A DNA stretch of 64,000 nucleotides from Oenanthe sinensis (Eukaryota; Streptophyta; Magnoliopsida; Apiales; Apiaceae): NCBI GenBank assembly GCA_028671895.1, contig CM053800.1:25565886-25629885 (forward strand), in the 5' to 3' direction. Of the stretch, positions 45,968-55,366 are shown one piece after another. How positions within the stretch are numbered: position 1 is the first letter of the stretch; the number at the start of each line of letters is the position of its first letter. A program made the translations under genes and the position numbers. Under the pieces are notes generated by a model. It was not told the DNA's origin. It ran no database searches and worked only from the letters and a program-made list of their open reading frames with translations.

Positions 45968-48130
45968 TCATTCCATGAAAACAGCATCTCGAGCAATGAA
46001 CACTTTCTGCTCAGTAGGACTATAGAAATAGTACGCCTTTGTTTCCTTAGGGTATCCCACAAAATTGCACTCTTCAGATTTAGGTCCAAGCTTGTCAGAT
46101 ACTTGACGCTTCACAAACGCCTTGCATCCCCAAACTTTCATAAAGCTCATGCCTGACCGTTTCTTCTCCCATATCTCATATGGAGTCTTTTGAACCTTCT
46201 TAGTAGGAACACGGTTAAGTGTGAAAGCCGCTGTTTCTAGAGCATAACCCCAGAAACTAATTGGAAGATCTGCATGACTCATCATCGATCGCACCATGTC
46301 CAACAAGGTGCGATTTCTCCTCTCTGAAACTCCATTCCATTGAGGTGTACCTGGCGGAGTGAGTTGTGATACAATACCACACTCCTTTAAATAATCTTTA
46401 AATTCAGTGCTCAAGTATTCTCCTCCACGATCAGATCGTAAGATTTTAATACTTGCACCTCCGCCAATTTGCTTCTCTACTTCAGCCTTGTATTCTTTGA
46501 ACTTTTCAAAAGAATCGGATTTATTCTTCATAAGATATACATATCCATATCTACTGAAATCATCAGTAAATGTTATGAAGTAGTAGTAGCCTCCTCTAGC
46601 CATCACACGCATTGGGCCACATACATCACTATGTATTAGCTCCAAACGTTCAGTGGCCCTTTGACCCTTACCAGTGAAAGGGGCTTTAGTCATTTTACCA
46701 AGCAAACAAGATTCGCATTCTTGGTATGATTCAAAATCAAACTTATCCAAATATCCATCCTTATGTAATTTGGATATGCGTTTCTCATTTATATGGCCTA
46801 GACGACAATGCCAGAGGTATGTTTGATTTGAGTCATTAACTTTAAGTCGTTTGTTTTCTATATTACAGACAGGATTATCTAAGTCAAGAACATATAAACC
46901 ATTAAACAAACGCGCAACACCATAGGTTAAATCATTCAAAGCAAAAGAGCAACTGTTGTCCTTTATTGTAAACGAAAAACCTTTCTTGTCCAAACAAGAA
47001 ACAGAAATAATGTTTCTGCGAATTGCAGGCACGTAAGAACAATTCTCCAGTTCTAAAACTAGCCCAGAGGGCAAAGATAAATAATAGGTTCCTACAGCTA
47101 AAGCAGCAACTCTTGCTCCGTTGCCAACTCGTAGGTCCATTTCTCCTTTAGCCAATGTCCTACTTCTCTGCATTTCCTGCACATTTATACAAATGTGAGA
47201 AGCACATCCGGTATCCAATACCCAAGATGTAGAAATAGACAGATTGACTTCTATAACATATATACCTGAATTAGAAGCTTGCTCAGCCCTCTTCTTCTTC
47301 AGATCCTCCAAGTAAACTGAACAGTTTCTCTTCCAGTGACCAGTTTTCTTACAGTAGTGACATTCACCCTTAGCGACCCCACCTTTAGGCTTTGAAGCCT
47401 GTTTAGGACCTGACTTTGGCTTGGGTGTAGAATCAGAACCTGTCTTCTTCTTACCCTTCCACTTGTCTTTCCCTTTGGCCTTACCTTTATTGCCCACCAT
47501 CAGTATGGGAGCGGGTTCAGCCGTCTTCATGTTGGTCTCATATGTTCTCAACATAGCCAACAATTCAGTAGGTGTTTTGTCAAATTCATTCATATTGTAG
47601 TTCATAACAAACTGAGTGAATTTGTTGTTCAAAGAATTCAAGATTAGGTCAATACCAGTTTCCGGACCAATCGGGAAACCCAAAGTATCAAGATACTCAA
47701 TGTAACCAATCATCTTCAGAACATGTGGGCCAACTGGTTCACTTGCCCCTTGTTTGCAGTTAAAGAGTGACTTGCTCGTGTTGAACCTTTCTTGACGAGT
47801 TTGGCTTGCAAACATGCTTTGCAAGTGCTCATTGATAGTATATGCATCCATATACACATGTTGTCTTTGAAGCTCAGCACTCATAGTTGCCAACATAAGA
47901 CATGCAACATCAGTTGCATCATTCTCATCCTTTGTGTGGGCCGCTCGTTCCTCAACAGTAGCGCCCTCAGGAAGGGGACCTGCCGGAGGAATATCAATGA
48001 CATGAAGCTTGCGCTCCTGCCTGAGGACAATCCTCAAATTCCTCTGCCAGTCTAGGAAGTTGTTTCCTCCTGTCAGCTTATCCTTCTCAAGGACAGATCG
48101 TACGGATAGTGTTTTTGTGTTGTTTGTCAT
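45968..48130 (-). CDS. gag-pol: Element B Gag-protease-integrase polyprotein
   Basis: The likely start is MTNNTKTLSV at 48130; the open frame extends 28 codons further upstream, but that part is leader. Numbering from the upstream ATG at 48214: Gag core 40-230 (RNLRIVLRQERK; FVMNYNMNEF), a basic linker, zinc knuckle CHYCKKTGHWKRNC at 285-298, protease DTGCASH with Asp334, pre-integrase LWHCRLGH (468-474) plus CESC, and integrase Asp530 (HSDVCGP), Asp595 (RSDRGGEY) and Glu631 (NGVSERRNRTL) with canonical 35-residue spacing. It ends at TGA 45968-45970 just after RDAVFME, where the frame otherwise continues into RT. Confidence 0.92.
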   Translation of the reverse strand: MTNNTKTLSVRSVLEKDKLTGGNNFLDWQRNLRIVLRQERKLHVIDIPPAGPLPEGATVEERAAHTKDENDATDVACLMLATMSAELQRQHVYMDAYTINEHLQSMFASQTRQERFNTSKSLFNCKQGASEPVGPHVLKMIGYIEYLDTLGFPIGPETGIDLILNSLNNKFTQFVMNYNMNEFDKTPTELLAMLRTYETNMKTAEPAPILMVGNKGKAKGKDKWKGKKKTGSDSTPKPKSGPKQASKPKGGVAKGECHYCKKTGHWKRNCSVYLEDLKKKRAEQASNSGIYVIEVNLSISTSWVLDTGCASHICINVQEMQRSRTLAKGEMDLRVGNGARVAALAVGTYYLSLPSGLVLELENCSYVPAIRRNIISVSCLDKKGFSFTIKDNSCSFALNDLTYGVARLFNGLYVLDLDNPVCNIENKRLKVNDSNQTYLWHCRLGHINEKRISKLHKDGYLDKFDFESYQECESCLLGKMTKAPFTGKGQRATERLELIHSDVCGPMRVMARGGYYYFITFTDDFSRYGYVYLMKNKSDSFEKFKEYKAEVEKQIGGGASIKILRSDRGGEYLSTEFKDYLKECGIVSQLTPPGTPQWNGVSERRNRTLLDMVRSMMSHADLPISFWGYALETAAFTLNRVPTKKVQKTPYEIWEKKRSGMSFMKVWGCKAFVKRQVSDKLGPKSEECNFVGYPKETKAYYFYSPTEQKVFIARDAVFME

Positions 48131-49493
48131 TATTCGGTATCTACAATGATAAAAGCACAAAATAAACATTAGATTGTCTGAGTTATTTATTATGTTCAAA
48201 TGATTATGATACATTCATAATATATCTCCCACTATTTTTATCAAATCAATAGCCCTTACTATTAATTTGGAAAGTATATCCCATAATTCTTTCTAGTGAG
48301 CCAAGATCCATATTTTGTCATGTCTTAAGTCAACCACTGGAAGTCCTTAAGAATGATTATTTAGGTAGACAACATTTGTCAATTATATCATATATAATTC
48401 TTGGATAGTTTGGTGAGCAACGATTGATCTTATCTATCTAATAGATTTTTAACCAAACTCCATGCTTCTAAGTTCATAATTGTTGAATATAACCGTTTAC
48501 TTTCACCTTATTATGACGACTCAGTTAAGTTTGACCCAATGATACAACGGCCGAATATAACCGTTTATATTCGTCGCATCTCACCACGATAGATAGGAGT
48601 CCCCTGCCACTGACAGTCTTTCCCCTAATCGATCTAGGATTCGATGAGTGTTCATTCATTGGAAAGCATCCGATTAAAACTTAATATTTTGTTAAGGGGT
48701 TTAAAAAATTTACGACGATCATGATCACATCATGAAGAGATCCTCAATTTTTCCTTGAACCAAATATTTCAAATTGACATCTTAAATTGTTCATTTCCCA
48801 GGTAGATGGAGCATACCAGTGGTCACACTTAGAACCCATCAGCCTTACGAATACGCATATCCGCTTTTGACAGAAAATCCCAGTTTTAGATATCAAAAAT
48901 TCATATTTAATTCCGTGTTTTAAAATCCATATTTCATAAACACAAGAATCTCATGATCGTTCGTTTGTTAATTTTAAAATCTTAAATCGTTAAAGATTTT
49001 ATCTTGTTTAGCATGGCAAGCATGGCATGGGTGACGTATCTAATACATGCATACATCATTAATCTAATTAGAGCATGCATCTTCTACTCTACACATACAT
49101 TCATACATCAATATGTAAAGTGCAGTATGTAAACGTGCTTGGTTATGGCCCTTTTCCTATGTGATCCTTTCGAGCTAATGAAAGGATCAAAGTCAATCTA
49201 TGGTGGTAAAATATAAATACAATTACATGTCTTCATTCTTCTTGTATCCATGGGTGCTTGCTCCTCTTCTTGGATCATCCTTCAATCTTCAAGTACATTA
49301 CATGGAATAATTGAATACAATCTATACTAATGTACTTACATAAGAAAACTCGAGTTACATTCGAGGTTAAACAATTACAAGAATGAAGAAAATGACATGC
49401 AAGTCGTATTTATAAAACCAAAACCAAAAACCATTAATCTAGGGGTCCAAAGGCCATAACCAGCACCATACTCAAGTACACAACAAAAATAAT

Positions 49494-49577
49494 GCGGGGG
49501 TCCGGGGACGGCAGCCCCTAGGCGGGGGTTCGGGGGCGGCAGCCCCCGGGCGGGGTCTGGGGGCGGCAGCCCCCGGC
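49494..49577. repeat. Three 28-bp GC-rich units with perfect hairpins
   Basis: Units start GCGGGG at 49494, 49522 and 49550 (period 28). Units two and three contain GGGGGC-GGCA-GCCCCC (49532-49547 and 49559-49574), a perfect 6-bp GC stem. Unit one has a weaker version. G-runs could also form quadruplexes. It stands out in AT-rich surroundings. Confidence 0.9.
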
Positions 49578-49907
49578 TGGGGTCGAGCTCGAATTTTTTT
49601 TTTTATTTTCGAAGACCAGTCCTATTCAGAAATCATCAATTTCTGAATTACAGATCATATCTGTTGGCCTTTTTCCCCACTGCAATTTACACAGTTTCAG
49701 AAGCATGTATCATATACATACTTATCATATCCCAATTAACAGATCATGTCCAACATAAATCTTTCCACCAGTTTGTATCATATACAAACTGACCCTCATG
49801 CAAAATATACAAGTCGCAAACAGGCATATAAATCAGTCATGACAAATCATTAACATGCTAGTATCATCATCTATTTACTCATCATATGAATAACAATTCG
49901 AATATAC

Positions 49908-50068
49908 ATGGCAGTAGCATGGCAGTAGCATAGCAGAAGCATGGCAGTATCATGGCAGTCATCAAACAGGCATGGCAGTTTCATAACAGGCATGGCAGTA
50001 GCATAAGCAGTGGCATGGCAGTTATGACAAAGCAGTAGCATGGCATGGCAGTCACCAAAACAGGCATG
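49908..50068. repeat. GCATGGCAGT minisatellite in element B leader
   Basis: The short motif (A)GCATGGCAGTA recurs about ten times with variable spacing (AGCATAGCAG and GGCATGGCAG variants), just inside the PBS. Element A has no equivalent. Confidence 0.8.
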
Positions 50069-50119
50069 TATGCATCAAATACATAAAACACGTAACCAAA
50101 TCAGTCCCTTATACACGTA

Positions 50120-50131
50120 GCTCTGATGCCA
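50120..50131 (-). promoter_or_regulatory. Primer binding site of element B
   Basis: The minus strand reads TGGCATCAGAGC, as in element A, 1 nt from the LTR. Confidence 0.83.
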
Positions 50132-50132
50132 T

Positions 50133-51675
50133 TGTTGGGTTCCGAGGCATAAAACGCAGCGGATAAACGTAAATATAACGAAAAATTTCGGAACCCTAAC
50201 GCAGGATCATATATAAGATTGGACGGATTATGGTGATAATCGAATCATACCTATTACGATCTTGAATGTCACGAACTCAACGGAGATCCTTGCTATCACG
50301 ACTTGTGTCTTCTTCTCGAAAACACCTCTATGGTATCCACACGAGCACCTTCAAGAGCGTCTCACGATCTTGATTACGGAGTGGATGTACTAGCAAACCT
50401 TTGATAATTCGAATTGTCTTGCTGCCTCTTTGCTGCCTCTTCTAGGGTTTTTCTATCAAAACGTCTTCTGCCTCTTAACCCTACATTATCTATTTATAAT
50501 GTTTGGTTAACAGGCCCATAGCAGCAAAACCTAACCCATGTAGGTCTAGGAAAATAATAAAACGAATTTTATTATTTAATTAATAACTAAGTCATACTTA
50601 ATTATTATGGGCAGAAATACAATTCTAATTTGAATTTATATTATCTTAATTAATTAAGTCTCACTTAATTAATATAATAAAAATTCAAATAATTATCAAT
50701 TAATTTAAATCTATAATTTAAATTAACTATTCCTCTAAGTGCTCTTTGCGTGTGACCCTATAGGCTATTATTTAATTGGCAATAATTTTATTCTCCAATA
50801 AAATTATAAACAATGAGCGGCATCTAGTAATACATCATTGCTACCCAATTAAACAATAATTAAATCGTGATTCGATAAAACCTTTCGTGATTAATGTTTC
50901 CGTGTAATATAATCTTTTTAACCATATATATTATAGATTAAACTCGAGGCATGTATTTAGTCATCCTCTTCAACATTTAATCCGGGTTTACTTGATCCAT
51001 GAGTAGACTATGAAAACAAATCATTATTTGAGCACGGCCATGCATTTTATAGTCTCACTCAATCAAGAGGCCAATAATATCTCTCCTAATTATAGGAGGG
51101 TTAAATCCTTTATCTATCATTCATATTTCTCATACGACTCATGATATACCCGATGTCCACTTTTATCATTACCCGGTCAAAGGTAACTTTTAATGTAGTC
51201 AAAGTATATTAATCCTCGTATAAAAATATAATGATCTCAAGTCAGAGGATCATTACACCATTATCACTGTGAGTCTTTCTTATGACTTTATTAAACATGA
51301 AGAATCTCACTGTGGGTCTGTCCAGTACCATGTACTCCTGCATGTACCTATGTGTTGACTTTAGTATCCCCATACTTATAACCAATGAGATGTGGTTATC
51401 TGTCAAACAACATACTAGTCTATTTATGTATTATTATTGTCCTATAATAATAATACTCGACTAGGGACATTTAAGAATATGATATATTATATAATCTCAA
51501 GTTCAAGTCATGTACTAAACTATACAATGTGTATCATGATTCTAAGGACATTTATTATGCTAACAAATATATCGCAGTAATTAAAGTCATAATAAATATG
51601 TTTATTGAATAATCAATTGACATAAAGGTTTATCAAAATAAACATTGTATTGCCTCTAGGGCACCTACACCAACA
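50133..51675 (-). repeat. Element B 5' LTR (1,543 bp)
   Basis: Near-identical partner of 42608-44150. About four substitutions are visible (near 50210, two around 50420 and one near 50914). Confidence 0.93.
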
Positions 51676-51680
51676 CTGTA

Positions 51681-52627
51681 CTGGTGTTACTCTTGAATTT
51701 ATACTTAGGGTTCCTTCTAAACCTGAGATTCTTGAACTTCCCTGCTATATAGGCTATTGTCTTATTTTCCAACTGTTCAAGTTTTTCCATTGAATAGAAG
51801 TCATCTTCATCACCTGGTTGAGTATTTTCTATAAATTCATCTTCCAGATCTTCTTCTTTCTCAACTACAGGCTTCACTGTGCTGGTCTCTGTGACAACAA
51901 AATCTTTAGCTACAAGTGTTGTAGTTTTCAACAGTGCTGTATTTTTACTGTCCACTATTCCTGAACCATAAATGAAGTGTCTTTGCTCTTTCTCCATATA
52001 GAATTTCAATGGACATTTCATTTATGTCACTTCTTTCTCTGATGGCAGAGATTTTGTGCTCAAGATGCGTTGGCAGTGTCAATATAAATTTCTATTGATC
52101 TTCCTACGTGAGTAGGCCTTTCCGTGCAGTGATAAGTCATTCAACAATTTATTGTATCTCTCAAAAACTTGAGTGATACTTTCTCCAGGTAGTGACTTGA
52201 AAGCTTCGTACTGGAATGTAAGAATATCCAGCATGTTCTCATTTACTTCTGATGTACCTTCTATTAGCAGATCAATCATATCCCACATTTGTTTGACACT
52301 AGTGCAATTAATCACTTGATTCAGCATTGCAGTATCCAGTGAATTCATTAGGATACATTGAAGATGATTATCCCATGCAACTCTATCTTTAATAGTGTCA
52401 GTGTACTCTGAAGGCTCCTTTGAGGTAAATCCTTGATGAATTCGTTCTCCATCATCTGAAATTGTTTCTAGTGTTAGCTTATGAGGTACATAGGGTCCAT
52501 TTTCCAAAATTTTCAGGTATTGAGAATTAGTTGATTTAATGAAAGTTGACATCTTCTTCTTCCATAAAATGTATTCATTTTTATCAAAGGCCGAGATTTT
52601 GATGCCACTAAGTTTTTGGGTACTCAT
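51681..52627 (-). pseudogene. gag: SIRE-2 gag N-terminal part
   Basis: Start MSTQKLSGIK at 52627; open through WKKKMSTFIK, ILENGPYVPHK and LPGESITQVFERYNKLLND to 52079, better preserved than the SIRE-1 counterpart. A frameshift and the loss of about seven codons near 52020-52078 join it to an acidic linker (51681-52000). The zinc knuckle and coiled coil are deleted: the text jumps to the Gag tail that continues at 42600. Confidence 0.8.
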
Positions 52628-52898
52628 GGTTGCGACGAATTTTAAATCTCAAGAAATAATTAATTTCTTAAAAATTAAAATTAATTTGAAAAAACATTAA
52701 ATTTCGTGAAATAAAATTTTAGTTCGAATTCTTGATGATTGATAGCTTTTTAAAATTAGTGGATTTAGAATCTTTAAAAAATTTGAAATTAAATTTTCTT
52801 TAAAAATAAAGAAATTTCAATATAAATTTTTCTAGATCTAAAAATGCATTTTTTCGTAAAACTATTTTTGGATCTTGATTTGTAACTTCAATCAACAA

Positions 52899-52910
52899 GC
52901 TCCGATACCA
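52899..52910 (-). promoter_or_regulatory. Primer binding site of SIRE-2
   Basis: The minus strand reads TGGTATCGGAGC, one mismatch from the tRNA-iMet complement, 2 nt from the LTR. Confidence 0.78.
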
Positions 52911-52912
52911 AT

Positions 52913-54225
52913 TATTAGGTCCTAAATCATCATAGAATGGGGGTTAAATATGATGTTGGTATATTTTTGTTTAATTGTGGATTAAATATTTGTGTTCTTG
53001 AGATATGAAAATGATATAAAATGAAACACAACGATTCGGGAAAATAAAGATATATTATTAAATCCCTGAGGTGCTACACTTCTAATCAAGAGATTAGCTT
53101 TTGTGGATTCAATCAATATTACAAGAACAATACAGGTAAGTGTTTAATGCTAGGCTTTAATGGAGCTCCCGTAAGTTTGTTGTGTTTACTGAAGACGATG
53201 CACACTGATGCTTTCGAATTAAACCCATATATATTTGTGTAAACTTTTAGAAATCAAATAAATTGATTTTCCAACAATGAAAGTCCTTTGTTGCTCTTGA
53301 AGAGTGCATATGGTGTATTGGCGCCACAAAATGGTTTTGTTGGGCCTCAGTACTTTTGTTGCACCAAGGTAGGGTTTTTGTTGCCCCTCTACTGTGTATG
53401 TCTTGTATAGGCGCCACAAGTCACTTAGAATCTTACGCAATTGTTTCATTGTGCCTATATGCATTTACGTTGCGCCTGTACACTTGATTCCTTGTGTAGG
53501 CGCCACAAAATCTCCCTTAGATTGTTTGTTGCGCCAAAACTTAGATGTGCCTTGATTTGTTAAGCCTACACTCTACAACCCTTGTGTAGGTGCCACCAAA
53601 CACTTAACAAAACTTGGAGTTGTTTCTTTGCGCCTCTGTTGATGTTTGTTGCTCCTTTGCATCTTTGTTGCGCCTGCAGAGTGCTTCAAGAGTACAAGAG
53701 CCACCAAATGTAGTAATACTTGCCTTAAACAAATTTCTTGAGATTCTTGAAGTATTTACCACTTGGTTTTCACTCTTCTGGCTTGATCAACTGATTTTGT
53801 TCTGATTAACCAAGACAATTCTTTTCATGTTGTGCTGACGCTTAGTGCACTGGTCTGGTTCACAAATGACTAGCACTGAATTAAATTCTCTTGACTTCTA
53901 TTCTGATTCAGCTGATAAACCTTGGACTGTTACATTGCTTCAAATCACTGAAACCCTTTGACATTTACTCAAATCGTTACACTGTCTTTAATATGAAATC
54001 TTCTGAACTCTTATTTGTTGCTGAGGTCTGAACATATTAATGAACTTCTCTCGCTGACATTCAGTAACCCTTTCATCTTGAATGCTCTATAATGATGTAT
54101 GTATGATTCTTGTTTGCATGTCCTTCTGGATTCCTATGCTGCATATTAGTATTATTTGATGGTCTTGGATTCTTAGTTGAGTTATCGTTACCACTATTAC
54201 ATATTACGTTACTTTATGCTTTACA
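52913..54225 (-). repeat. SIRE-2 5' LTR (1,313 bp)
   Basis: Limits TATTAGGTCC (terminal TG mutated to TA) and TTTACA. About five palindromic TTGTTGCGCC..GGCGCCAC motifs lie between 53285 and 53700. The right flank starts GAAAC and is unrelated repeat DNA. Confidence 0.85.
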
Positions 54226-54710
54226 GAAACAAGTTCAACGAGAGATGCTTCAATACCCGACATGAAGTGTGTATAATTTGTTTAGTGGAATAGTTATGAG
54301 AAGCGTGTTATTTATAAAATTTATTTAATAGATTCATTATAACAAGCGTGGTATTCTTAAAATTTGATAACAACAAGTGACTGTTCAATGAAGATAAACA
54401 AGTTCAATAAGAGACGGCCCAATGGTCGCCACGAAGCGCGTGTAATTTCTTTAGTGGATTAGTTGTGAAAATCATGTTATTTATAAAATTTGAGAACAAT
54501 GAGAGATGACACAATGGAGAGAAAAAACTTAAATGAGAGTCGTCTCAATGGCCGCCACGAAGCATTATTATTAGTTTAGTGAATTCATTTAATTAAATAT
54601 TTTATTTTTACAATTTGAGAACCATGAGAGGCCGCATAATAGAAATAAACAGGTTTTACGAGAGACGACCTAATGGTCGCCGCGAAGCGCGGCTTAGTAA
54701 ATTAGTTTAG
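54226..54710. repeat. Degenerate tandem repeat, four units of about 125-170 bp
   Basis: Units begin near 54233, 54402, 54528 and 54653 with (G)TTCAACGAGAGACG, followed by TGGTCGCCACGAAGCGCG and TTTAGTGGATTAG. The last unit has a perfect GCCGCG-AAG-CGCGGC hairpin (54679-54693). It resembles terminal repeats of rolling-circle elements but lacks a clear CTRR end. Confidence 0.7.
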
Positions 54711-54960
54711 CACAAATATAAAGACAAATTTATGCGTTTAAAATGTATTTTATGAAGAATATTTAATAATATATCTTCAAAATAAATATAAATAAAGAAA
54801 ATATGATGTTTATTAGATTAAAATTTCAAATGCAGAATCCAGAGTATAAAGATATAACAACTATCGAGGAAAAATGGAAATCATATAGTATATGAGTGCA
54901 AGGGTAGAGAGGAGAAATTTTAAGTTATTAACTACTTTCTTATTACCCATGGAAACCTTT
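54711..54960. other. AT-rich unassigned DNA
   Basis: No ORF, repeat or motif recognised. Confidence 0.4.
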
Positions 54961-54963
54961 TAA

Positions 54964-55363
54964 GGGGTCGTTTGATTCATGGAGTGGTATCGGGTTGCAA
55001 TCCGAAATCGGATTAAGGTGGTAAGAAGATGAAGTATCGTTCCTGATATCATGTGTTTGATTGAATGGTGAAATGAATTTATTAATTTAATATTTTTTTA
55101 ATAAATAAAAGAAATACATGCAATTAATATAAAAAATAAATTACTATTATTTATTCAATATTAAATAATATCATTATAAATTTTTTATTTTAAAAATTAA
55201 CGTGTAATTTTATAAATAAAGATAAATATAATAAAGTATGAGAAACACATACCTTATGGGTTTGATGTATGGGTTTTAAAATTAAAAATATTCAACCAAA
55301 CACCAGGTTTGGAATGGACAAAACGCATACCTGATACCTAGAATTCACGAATCAAACAACCCC
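54964..55363. mobile_element. Tourist-like MITE (PIF/Harbinger type), 400 bp
   Basis: Terminal inverted repeats GGGGTCGTTTGATTCATG at the left and, read inward from the right, GGGGTTGTTTGATTCGTG. TAA target duplications lie at 54961-54963 and 55364-55366. AT-rich interior, no ORF. The 3-bp TAA duplication fits PIF/Harbinger. Confidence 0.85.
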
Positions 55364-55366
55364 TAA

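Larger units (their letters stand above)
48131..50119 (-). promoter_or_regulatory. Element B untranslated leader (about 2 kb)
   Basis: Unusually long PBS-to-gag leader without ORFs. The gag-proximal part (48205-49030) is about 95% like the A leader and has the CGAATATAA-CCGT-TTATATTCG stem at 48552-48573. The middle has a GC-rich 28-bp triplicate (49494-49577), and the PBS-proximal part has GCATGGCAGT repeats. Confidence 0.75.
42608..51675 (-). mobile_element. Copia element B, nearly intact and young
   Basis: 9,068 bp flanked by CTGTA duplications (42603-42607 and 51676-51680) in SIRE-2 gag. The two 1,543-bp LTRs differ at only about four positions by eye (about 0.3%). It carries a PBS, PPT, a 2-kb leader and a full gag-pol reading frame with a single internal stop. 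It is the youngest insertion in the window and probably of the same lineage as A (Angela-like, tentative). Confidence 0.93.
7102..54225 (-). mobile_element. Composite of two SIRE-type copia elements with three nested insertions
   Basis: Three SIRE LTRs are present (7102-8412, 31767-41821 interrupted, 52913-54225). SIRE-1 internal sequence lies between the first two and a partial SIRE-2 internal region between the last two. The second LTR ends directly against SIRE-2 protease sequence, as if SIRE-1 had inserted there, yet the left flank at 7101 is Tat gypsy. Flanks are GAAAT (7097-7101), ACATC (41822-41826) and GAAAC (54226-54230). None match perfectly, so recombination between elements is likely. 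Nested within are the Tekay, A and B elements. Confidence 0.75.

Noticed and set aside
54226..54230. GAAAT/GAAAC as the target duplication of one large SIRE insertion (7097-7101 with 54226-54230)
   Set aside because: One mismatch, and the DNA to the right is not the continuation of the Tat RT interrupted at 7101. Kept only as a possibility in the recombination finding.
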